Shown here one piece after another: positions 1 through 5,330 of a stretch of DNA of 6,047 bases (the stretch's first letter is position 1; every line of letters begins with the position of its first letter). A program made the position numbers and the translations under genes. The notes under the pieces were generated by a model. The model was not told where the DNA came from, did no database searches, and saw nothing but the letters and a program-made list of their open reading frames with translations. This stretch comes from Pseudomonadota bacterium. Lineage in GTDB: Bacteria > Pseudomonadota > Alphaproteobacteria > Rhizobiales > Afifellaceae. The stretch is taken from assembly GCA_023417735.1 (NCBI GenBank), contig JAEZEK010000165.1, positions 1-6,047 of the forward strand. The letters run 5' to 3'.

Positions 1-719
1 GCGGCCGCGGCCGACCGGTCGGCGGAGAGAAACGCAACGAAATCGCCTTCCCGGACGATCTCGACGGGAGCGGGTGCGGCCCTCCGCACGGCCTCTTCGT
101 CGAGCTCGGCCAGGACGGCGCCGCTCCACGGCCGGTGCAGCACGCGGGCGTGCAGCATGCCGGCCGGCGCGAGGTCGTGCACGAAGGGCGTGCCCGCGAC
201 GCGGGCGAGAAGATCGGGGCGCGGGACGCTCGTGCCCACCACCCGGTAGTCGGCCGGCCGCTTGACGGGCACGTTGCCCGTGGCGTCACGTTCGAGATCG
301 ACCGCCTCCGCGAGCGACCAGTAATCGTGCCCGGTCTCCGATCCGGCGCGCCGGAAGGTGCCGTCCTCGACCGAGAGCTCGGACGGGTCGCAAGCGAGCA
401 TCTCGGCGGCCCGGGAGAGGAAGACGGCGCGGATCTCCGCCGCGACGAGGCGGATCGCGCCACCGGAAACGGTGGTCGAGTTGCTGCCCGACGTGAAGTC
501 CTCCGCCGGCCCCCCGTCCGTGACGCCCGACCGGATGGCGATCCGGTCGATCGCCACGTCCAGCTCCTCGGCGGCGATCTGCGCGAGCGTCGTGAGAATG
601 CCCTGGCCGAGCTCGACCTTGCCGGTGGAGAGGCACACGCGGCCCGCCTCCTCGAAGCCGATCCAGGTGGACAGGCGAGGATTGTCGAGAAGGCTCTTCG
701 GCAGGACGTTCGCGGCCAA
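1..719 (-). CDS. NicB-like molybdenum hydroxylase, molybdopterin-binding large subunit (partial, N-terminal part)
   Basis: This is the N-terminal ~239 residues of a xanthine dehydrogenase/aldehyde oxidase-family molybdopterin subunit; the rest lies beyond the left edge. The family hydroxylates N-heteroaromatics or aldehydes using water, passing electrons to a small [2Fe-2S] subunit. The start reads LPKSLLDNPRLSTWI, followed by the cofactor-binding motif VELGQG at residues 35-40, then TSGSNSTTVSGGAIR (about 76-90). Only after these comes the segment YRVVGTSVPRPDLLARVAG, which opens the a/b-hammerhead domain. This order, with the cofactor segment before the hammerhead, is typical of the IorB/NicB subgroup and reversed relative to CoxL or XdhB. 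No Tat signal is visible, so a cytoplasmic location is likely. I chose TTG at 719 because no ATG or GTG precedes the conserved start and homologues begin here; GAGGA (727-723) lies only 3 bases upstream, so the start is uncertain. It is the third gene of the FAH-hydrolase operon, 32 bases after the hydrolase stop. The substrate is unknown. Confidence 0.88.
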   Translation of the reverse strand, partial: MAANVLPKSLLDNPRLSTWIGFEEAGRVCLSTGKVELGQGILTTLAQIAAEELDVAIDRIAIRSGVTDGGPAEDFTSGSNSTTVSGGAIRLVAAEIRAVFLSRAAEMLACDPSELSVEDGTFRRAGSETGHDYWSLAEAVDLERDATGNVPVKRPADYRVVGTSVPRPDLLARVAGTPFVHDLAPAGMLHARVLHRPWSGAVLAELDEEAVRRAAPAPVEIVREGDFVAFLSADRSAAA

Positions 720-751
720 GTGTCCTCGTCCCGGGCGCGGCGCGCCGGCGG

Positions 752-1927
752 CTAGACGTTCTCCAGCAGCCAGTCGCCGATATAGTCGATGCCGATCTGG
801 CGGTGGTCGACCTGGCAGTGCTCGGTGCCGCCTTCCTCCGCCGTGAAGATCTTCAGGTGCTTCCGGTTGGAACCGATCTTGTCGTAGAGGATACGGGCGG
901 ATTCCAGCGGCACGATGCGGTCGTTCTCGCCGTGCAGGATCAGGAACGGGCAGTCGATCTGCTGGGCGATGCCCTCGAGCGTGAAGAGCTTCGCCCGCTC
1001 CAGCGCGGCCTTGTTGTCGGGCGAGCCGACCACCCAGCGGAACTGGAAGTCGGACGAGAAGCTCGACTTCGGGTCCGCCGCGAGCTTCGCCTTGATGTCG
1101 GCCTGCCAGGCATGCATGTCCCAGTGCATGGCGCCGAAGGCGACGCCCGCCGCGTAGCGCTTGTCGTTTCCGACGATGCGCGGGGCGTGGTAGCCGCCGA
1201 AGCTGTAGCCCATCACCGCCACGCGGTTCGGGTCGACGTCCGGGCGGGAGGCCACGTAGTCGTAGGCGGCGGCGCCGGCGACCTCATAGTCCGGGCGGCT
1301 CGCGATGTTGCGCAGGCGGAGCGCCTCGGCCTGGCCGGGACCGTCGATCGCCAGCGTGTTGATGCCGCGCTTGGCGAAGTCGAGCCCGGCGAAGATGACG
1401 CTCATCTCCTTGCAATTGTCCATGCCGTCGAAGAGCACGACGGTGGGCGCAGGCTTGCCGTCGTTCGAGGCCCTGACAAAATATGCGGGCAGGGCGGTGT
1501 CCTCGTAGGGGACGTCGACGAACTCGATGTTCGGGTGTAGCCGCTTCAGCGCGCCGTGATAGCAGCGCAGCGCGTTGCGATACATGGCGATCTTGTCGTC
1601 GCCCGGCACCATGAAGCGCTCGGCGCTGTAATAGTAGTTGCCGGCGCGCATGTAATGGTTGCCGGCGGTGATGTCCCGGCCCTCGGCGGCGGCCTTGTCG
1701 GCGACGGCGGCGATGCGGTCGGCCATCGCCGACCATTCCTCGCGCCACGCCCTGTCGAGGTCGGGCTCGTCCTGGCGCGCCTTCAGCCGGCGGCCGACGC
1801 GGTCGATCTCCTCCATCGCCACCGCGCCGTAGGGCGTCATGCCCTTGACGATCTGCATGGCGTTGCTCCAGCGCAGATTGCCGGGAAAGTGCTCCGCCCA
1901 GGTCCCGCACTTGTCGATCGTTTCCAT
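752..1927 (-). CDS. Alpha/beta hydrolase with helical cap, related to 2,6-dihydroxypseudooxynicotine hydrolase
   Basis: This 391-residue serine-type hydrolase is probably cytoplasmic, with no signal peptide seen. The N-terminal ~130 residues look like a helical cap (for example GRDITAGNHYMRAGNYYYSA, 83-102). The alpha/beta core follows, with an oxyanion-region segment VVLFDGMDNCKE (163-174) and the IDGPGQAEALRL segment (194-205). The nucleophile elbow is GYSFGG with Ser242, the acid is Asp336 in LHGENDRIVP, and the base is His370 in GGTEHCQ; the triad looks complete. Cap plus core resembles 2,6-dihydroxypseudooxynicotine hydrolase, a C-C bond hydrolase of Arthrobacter nicotine catabolism; esterases of the FrsA/DUF1100 group are the alternative. 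The ATG at 1927 has GGGAGAG (1943-1937) nine bases upstream. It sits between the FAH gene (63-base gap) and the molybdenum subunit (32-base gap), so it is probably co-transcribed and acts on a product of the same pathway. The fold and triad are well supported; the substrate is not known. Confidence 0.92.
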   Translation of the reverse strand: METIDKCGTWAEHFPGNLRWSNAMQIVKGMTPYGAVAMEEIDRVGRRLKARQDEPDLDRAWREEWSAMADRIAAVADKAAAEGRDITAGNHYMRAGNYYYSAERFMVPGDDKIAMYRNALRCYHGALKRLHPNIEFVDVPYEDTALPAYFVRASNDGKPAPTVVLFDGMDNCKEMSVIFAGLDFAKRGINTLAIDGPGQAEALRLRNIASRPDYEVAGAAAYDYVASRPDVDPNRVAVMGYSFGGYHAPRIVGNDKRYAAGVAFGAMHWDMHAWQADIKAKLAADPKSSFSSDFQFRWVVGSPDNKAALERAKLFTLEGIAQQIDCPFLILHGENDRIVPLESARILYDKIGSNRKHLKIFTAEEGGTEHCQVDHRQIGIDYIGDWLLENV

Positions 1928-1990
1928 CGTTCACGGCTCTCCCGTTGCTCGCCGCATGTCCGGATCCCCCGGCGCCTGGCGTTCCGTCGT

Positions 1991-2851
1991 TCAGGCTTCC
2001 GCCACGACCGGATTGGTCAGGGCGCCGACGCCCTCCACCTCGACGGTCACCTCGTCGCCCGGCTTCAGCCAGACCTGCGGCCGCCGGCCCATGCCGACGC
2101 CCGCCGGCGTGCCGGTCGGGATGAGGTCGCCCGGCTCCAGCGTCATGATCTCGGACAGGGTGGAGACGATCTGCGCGACGTTGAAGATCATGCCCGCCGT
2201 ATCGGCGTCCTGCATGACCTCGCCGTTGACGATCGTGCGGATGCGCAGCCCGGAGGCGCCCGGCGGCACCTCGTCGGCCGTGGTGATCCAGGGGCCGACC
2301 GGCCCGGTCCTGTCGAAGTTCTTGGCGCCGGTCCATTGCGTCGACTTCTTCTGGTAGTCGCGCACAGAGCCCTCGTTCATCATCGTGTAGCCGAAGACGT
2401 AGTCGAGCGCCTCGGCCTCCGGGACATGGCGGCACCTTTTGCCGATCACGATCGTGAGCTCGGCCTCGTAATCGAGCTGATCGGAGCATTTCGGAACGAC
2501 CATCGCCTCGCCCGGGTTGGCGAGCGACGTGGTGCAACGCATGAAGACCGGCGGGTAGGTCGGCACGGCCTGGCCGGTCTCCTCCGCGTGGTCGTGATAG
2601 TTGAGGCCGATGCACATGATCTTGCCCGGATCGGGCACGGGCACGAGCAGCTTGAGGTCGGCGAGCGGGCGACCGCTCGTGTCCGCAGCACGCTCCGCCT
2701 TCGCCTGCCACGCCTCGTCGGCGCCGGCCGCGATCACGGCCTTCAGCGTGGACGGCGCATCGGGGCCGATGTCGGATAGCGGGACGACCCTGTCGCCGAC
2801 GACGATGCCGACCCTTGCAGTGCCGGCTTCTTCGAAGGTCACGAAACGCAT
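1991..2851 (-). CDS. Fumarylacetoacetate hydrolase (FAH)-family protein
   Basis: This 286-residue protein has the usual length for a single-domain bacterial FAH-family enzyme. The family uses a divalent metal to cleave, hydrate, decarboxylate or isomerise 2-oxo or 1,3-diketo acids from ring breakdown. A short N-terminal domain (1-70) precedes the catalytic fold. Visible motifs are GKIMCIGLNYHDHAEE (76-91, with the lid His88/Glu91 pair), DYEAEL with metal ligands Glu129 and Glu131, NEGSVRDYQ (159-167) at the third-ligand position, GKNFDRTGPVGPW (176-188) and PTGTPAGVG (245-253). The usual third ligand is Asp in ND-x-SARD; here it is Glu160. ATG 2851 was chosen because MRFVTFEEAG is the normal family start and purine-rich AGAGAGAG (2863-2856) precedes it. 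An in-frame ATG at 2899 would add 16 residues unlike the family. It is the first gene of the minus-strand operon and divergent from the LysR gene. The exact reaction cannot be assigned. Confidence 0.93.
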   Translation of the reverse strand: MRFVTFEEAGTARVGIVVGDRVVPLSDIGPDAPSTLKAVIAAGADEAWQAKAERAADTSGRPLADLKLLVPVPDPGKIMCIGLNYHDHAEETGQAVPTYPPVFMRCTTSLANPGEAMVVPKCSDQLDYEAELTIVIGKRCRHVPEAEALDYVFGYTMMNEGSVRDYQKKSTQWTGAKNFDRTGPVGPWITTADEVPPGASGLRIRTIVNGEVMQDADTAGMIFNVAQIVSTLSEIMTLEPGDLIPTGTPAGVGMGRRPQVWLKPGDEVTVEVEGVGALTNPVVAEA

Positions 2852-2982
2852 GGGGCTCTCTCTGATGATTTGACGGGTCCGGTGACGGACGACCGCCATT
2901 CGTTCGCGGAACCTTCACCCGCCCCCTTGGCAGCCGGTAGCCGCTGGGGCATTGAATCACTTTAAAACTGAGGCTGATAATC
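2852..2982. promoter_or_regulatory. Divergent control region between FAH operon and LysR regulator
   Basis: These 131 bases separate two divergent start codons. The right half is more A+T rich than its surroundings and holds the palindromic element at 2952-2966 and the regulator's Shine-Dalgarno sequence GAGG (2970-2973, nine bases before its ATG). I could not find a convincing sigma-70 -35/-10 pair on either strand. A LysR gene facing its target operon across a short region like this is the classic arrangement for autoregulation plus activation of the divergent operon. Confidence 0.7.
2952..2966. promoter_or_regulatory. Imperfect TTGAA-N5-TTCAA palindrome, candidate LysR operator (copy 1)
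   Basis: The sequence is TTGAATCACTTTAAA, an inverted repeat with 5-base arms, a 5-base spacer and one mismatch (TTAAA instead of TTCAA). Its first 12 bases are identical to the perfect copy upstream of the amidase gene at 5285-5299. The inner arms TGAA/TTAA give the T-N11-A spacing typical of LysR-type binding sites. It lies 17-31 bases before the regulator's ATG and about 100 bases before the FAH start, a position suited to autorepression and activation. Binding is inferred, not shown. Confidence 0.5.
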
Positions 2983-3924
2983 ATGCGCCCGCCGCTCCGA
3001 GCGATCGGAACCTTCGTCCGCTGCGCCGAAACCGGAAGCTTCAGCAAGGCCGCGCTCGAGCTCGGCATGACGCCCCAGGCGGTGAGCGGCCAGATCAAGC
3101 AGCTCGAGGACTGGGTGCAGGTCCGGCTCTTCCACCGCACCACGCGCAAGATCAACCTGACGGAAGAGGGCGCGAGCTTCTTCGAGCACTGCAAGAGCGG
3201 GATCGACGCGATCGACGACGGCATCCGGGCGCTGCGCGAGTCGACGAGCGAGGCGGTCGGGACGGTCCGTCTGGCGATGCCGTACGTGATCAGCCGCGGC
3301 TACATCATGCCGATCCTCGCGCCGTTCTTCGACCTCTACCCGCGCGTCTCCATCGAGCTCATCGTCCAGAACCAGAACCCCGACGTGGTGGAGCAGGGGG
3401 TCGACCTCGGGGTGGGCAGCGGCCCGATGCCGAAAGGCTCCATCATCGCCCGCCGGCTCGCCTCGGTCGAGCTCGTGCTGTGCGCAGCACCGGATTACCT
3501 CAAGCGCTTCGGCACGCCGACGACGCTGGAGGACCTCAAGCAGCATCGATGCGTCGCGCTGCGGCACCCGCGGACCGGCAAGATCATGCCCTGGACCTTC
3601 CGGAGCGGGGACGGCGTCGTCACCCTCGACCTGGAAGGCTGCCTGACGACGAACGACAGCGACACCCAGCGGCAGGCGGTGCTTTCGGGCATCGGGATCG
3701 GCCAGCTCGCGAGCTTCTACGTCGCGCCGAACGTGGCCGCCGGCAAGCTCACGCCGCTCCTCATGGGCTACACGGCGCCGCCCTACCACTTCTTCCTCTA
3801 CATGCTGAAGCGGACGAAGATCCCGCTGAAGACGCGGGTCCTCGCCGACTTCCTCTACCGCGAGCTCCGCAAGCACCCGGACTTCCAGCCGGCGCGGCTC
3901 CGCGAGGTGGCCTCCGTCAGCTGA
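2983..3924 (+). CDS. LysR-type transcriptional regulator
   Basis: This 313-residue protein has a typical LysR length. Residues 7-65 form the winged helix-turn-helix: AIGTFVRCAETGSFSKAALE, then LGMTPQAVSGQIKQLED as the recognition region, then VRLFHRTTRKINLTEEG. A linker helix covers about 66-90, and the effector-binding domain follows from 93 (GTVRLAMPYVISRGYIMP), with DLGVGSGPMPKGSIIARRL (141-159) matching the usual hinge of the DmlR-like LysR subgroup. The ATG at 2983 is preceded by GAGG nine bases upstream. The gene is divergent from the FAH-hydrolase-molybdenum enzyme operon and convergent with the amidase gene, overlapping it by 8 bases. It is the natural local regulator, probably responding to a pathway intermediate and to the palindromes at 2952 and 5285. 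The effector is unknown. It shares the strong G+C third-position bias of its neighbours, so there is no sign of separate acquisition. Confidence 0.95.
   Translation: MRPPLRAIGTFVRCAETGSFSKAALELGMTPQAVSGQIKQLEDWVQVRLFHRTTRKINLTEEGASFFEHCKSGIDAIDDGIRALRESTSEAVGTVRLAMPYVISRGYIMPILAPFFDLYPRVSIELIVQNQNPDVVEQGVDLGVGSGPMPKGSIIARRLASVELVLCAAPDYLKRFGTPTTLEDLKQHRCVALRHPRTGKIMPWTFRSGDGVVTLDLEGCLTTNDSDTQRQAVLSGIGIGQLASFYVAPNVAAGKLTPLLMGYTAPPYHFFLYMLKRTKIPLKTRVLADFLYRELRKHPDFQPARLREVASVS
3917..3924. other. Overlapping convergent stop codons in an 8-base palindrome
   Basis: The sequence TCAGCTGA is its own reverse complement. Read on the plus strand it supplies the last Ser codon and the TGA stop of the LysR gene; read on the minus strand it supplies the last Ser codon and the TGA stop of the amidase gene. 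The genes therefore end tail to tail with shared bases and no room for an intergenic terminator. Confidence 0.9.
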
Positions 3925-5215
3925 GCGTGCGCCACACCCAGTCGGCATGGGCGAAGAGCGCGCGGTCCTCGTGCCGGGCGCCGACCAGGTGCAGGCCCAC
4001 GGGCCGGCCGTTCCCACCCTGAAGGAGCGGCATGGTGAGCGCGGGGACGTGGAGCACCGTCCACATCTTGTAGAGATCGGCGCCCGCGAACGCATCCCAA
4101 CCGACCGGCGCCTCGCCGGTCGCCGCCGCCCCGACGAGCACGTCGACCCCGTCCCACACCGCTGCCATGCGGGTCCGGCAATCCTCGGCGAGCTTCAGGC
4201 ACGCGACGTAGCGTTCGAGGGTGCATGCGAACCCGTCGGCGATCCGTCCGCCGCGCAGCGTGTCGCTGATCTCCTCGAAGCGGGTCTCGATCTCCCAGGT
4301 GAGAGTGCGGACGAACTCGAAGCTGGAGATCCAGCGATGGGCGTCGGTGAGCGCCTCGAAACTCGCCGGCAGCTCGATCTCGCGCACCTCGGCACCGGAG
4401 CGGGCGAGCCGCGAGACCGCATCCTCCACGGCGCTCTGCACGGCGGGATCGACCTGGGGCCAGATGTGCGTGCGGCAGAAGCCGATCCGCGGCGGCCGGT
4501 CGAGCCGGGCGATCGGCTCGGGCGGAACGCCGAGCAGCACGTCCCGGTAGAGAGCGACGTCCTCCACAGAGCGGGCGCAGATTCCGAGCGTGTCGAGCGA
4601 ACCGGATGCCTCCATCACGCCGTGGAGGCGGTGCTCCCCATAGGTCGGGCGATAGCCGAAGATGCCGCAGAAGGAGGACGGCCGGACGGTCGAGCCCGTC
4701 GTCTGCGTGCCGATCGCGAGCGGGACCATGTCGTCGGCGACGGCGGCGGCCGAACCGCTCGACGATCCGCCCGGCGTGCGCTCCAGGTCGCGCGGGTTGC
4801 GGGTCGGGCCGACATGGAGGTTCGCGAACTCCGTCGTCACCGTCTTGCCGAGCAGGATGCCGCCCGCCTTGCGGCTCAGGGCGACGCAGGCCGCATCCCG
4901 CCCCGCCTGACGGCCGCGATGGATCGGCGTGCCCCACTCGGTCGTCAGATCGGCCGTGTCGATGATGTCCTTGACGCCGAACGGCACGCCGCCGAGCGGG
5001 CCGCCCTTGCCGCGCGCATCGAAGGCGCGGGCGGCGGCGATCGCCGCGTCGGAGTCGACATGCGCCCAAGCCGCCACGGCCCCCTCGCGCTCTCCGATCC
5101 GCTCGAGGCAGGACCGAACGACGGCCTCGCTCGTGATCCGTCCGGCGGCGATCCCGCGCGCCGTCTCGGACGCGGTGAGGCGGTTCAGCCCGGCCCCCTT
5201 CCGCACGTCGTTCAT
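3917..5215 (-). CDS. Amidase-signature family hydrolase
   Basis: This 432-residue protein has a normal length for the amidase-signature family, which hydrolyses carboxamides to acids and ammonia (or amines). The Ser-cisSer-Lys triad is visible. Lys82 lies in GGVPFGVKDIID (75-86), the cis-Ser is Ser151 in TPGGSSSGSAAAVA (147-160), and the nucleophile is Ser175 in GTQTTGSTVRPSSFCG (169-184), with the canonical spacing of 24 residues between the two serines. The second glycine of the usual TGGS is replaced by Thr173. The C-terminus has VPALTMPLL and GRPVGLHLVG (390-412), the usual closing strands. ATG 5215 is chosen for its strong GGAGGAGG and because the conserved helix begins soon after; the frame is open upstream to 5374 but that part is not protein-like. 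It is not GatA, as no gatB or gatC lies nearby and the context is catabolic. It could release ammonia from an amide intermediate or substrate of the neighbouring pathway; the actual substrate is unknown. It has its own upstream palindrome, suggesting separate control by the same LysR protein. Confidence 0.93.
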   Translation of the reverse strand: MNDVRKGAGLNRLTASETARGIAAGRITSEAVVRSCLERIGEREGAVAAWAHVDSDAAIAAARAFDARGKGGPLGGVPFGVKDIIDTADLTTEWGTPIHRGRQAGRDAACVALSRKAGGILLGKTVTTEFANLHVGPTRNPRDLERTPGGSSSGSAAAVADDMVPLAIGTQTTGSTVRPSSFCGIFGYRPTYGEHRLHGVMEASGSLDTLGICARSVEDVALYRDVLLGVPPEPIARLDRPPRIGFCRTHIWPQVDPAVQSAVEDAVSRLARSGAEVREIELPASFEALTDAHRWISSFEFVRTLTWEIETRFEEISDTLRGGRIADGFACTLERYVACLKLAEDCRTRMAAVWDGVDVLVGAAATGEAPVGWDAFAGADLYKMWTVLHVPALTMPLLQGGNGRPVGLHLVGARHEDRALFAHADWVWRTLS

Positions 5216-5222
5216 CGCAGCA

Positions 5223-5230
5223 CCTCCTCC
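5223..5230 (-). promoter_or_regulatory. Strong ribosome binding site of the amidase gene
   Basis: GGAGGAGG on the minus strand ends seven bases before ATG 5215. It fixes the start of the amidase and rules out the longer open frame that begins at 5374, which would overlap the end of the transporter gene. Confidence 0.85.
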
Positions 5231-5284
5231 CGTGCATCTCCGCCATGGTCGCGAGAGCGAGGGGCCAACCCAAGCGGCACTCCG

Positions 5285-5299
5285 TTGAATCACTTTCAA
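5285..5299. promoter_or_regulatory. Perfect TTGAA-N5-TTCAA palindrome, candidate LysR operator (copy 2)
   Basis: The sequence is TTGAATCACTTTCAA, with perfect 5-base arms around TCACT. The inner TGAA-N5-TTCA has the T-N11-A spacing of LysR-type sites and happens to fit the known MetR consensus as well. Its centre is 77 bases upstream of the amidase ATG. The other end of the 115-base gap (5216-5330) is the stop of the transporter gene. Nothing else in this gap is convincing; I see no clear core promoter. The copy at 2952-2966 shares the 12-base core and the same orientation relative to its minus-strand catabolic gene. Confidence 0.6.
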
Positions 5300-5330
5300 G
5301 CGCACGCTGCCAATCCGCTTCCGTGCGGCC

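Noticed and set aside
10..23. Perfect 14-base palindrome GCCGACCGGTCGGC near the left edge
   Set aside because: It lies inside the coding sequence of the molybdenum subunit, uses ordinary codons for Ala-Asp-Arg-Ser, and such GC palindromes are common in DNA of this composition.
135..755. 206-codon open frame on the plus strand in the left region
   Set aside because: The opposite strand encodes a clear molybdopterin-binding protein with VELGQG and hammerhead motifs over the same bases.
1556..2779. 407-codon open frame on the plus strand, antisense to the FAH and hydrolase genes
   Set aside because: It spans the gap between two well-supported genes on the other strand, has low-complexity composition, and lacks domain motifs.
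2852..2899. Longer FAH protein starting at ATG 2899
   Set aside because: The extra 16 residues (MAVVRHRTRQIIRESP) do not resemble family N-termini, while the next Met starts the usual MRFVTFEEAG with a purine-rich stretch just upstream.
2927..2934. TTGGCAGC, also present on the minus strand at 5313-5306, as a shared -35 element
   Set aside because: At 17-18 bases spacing, the matching -10 positions have only about two of six consensus bases, and the octamer lies on different sides of the two palindromes. It is probably coincidence in GC-rich sequence.
1284..3224. Very long open frame on the minus strand (646 codons) crossing the FAH and hydrolase genes
   Set aside because: It is out of frame with two proteins that have clear family motifs, has an Arg/Pro/Gly/His-rich translation without any recognisable domain, and starts inside the LysR gene. 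It is an artefact of GC-rich codon bias.
5301..5327. Inverted repeat CGCACG / CGTGCG just after the transporter stop, possible terminator
   Set aside because: The stem is only 6 base pairs with a 15-base loop and no run of T follows on the minus strand, so it does not meet the pattern of an intrinsic terminator.
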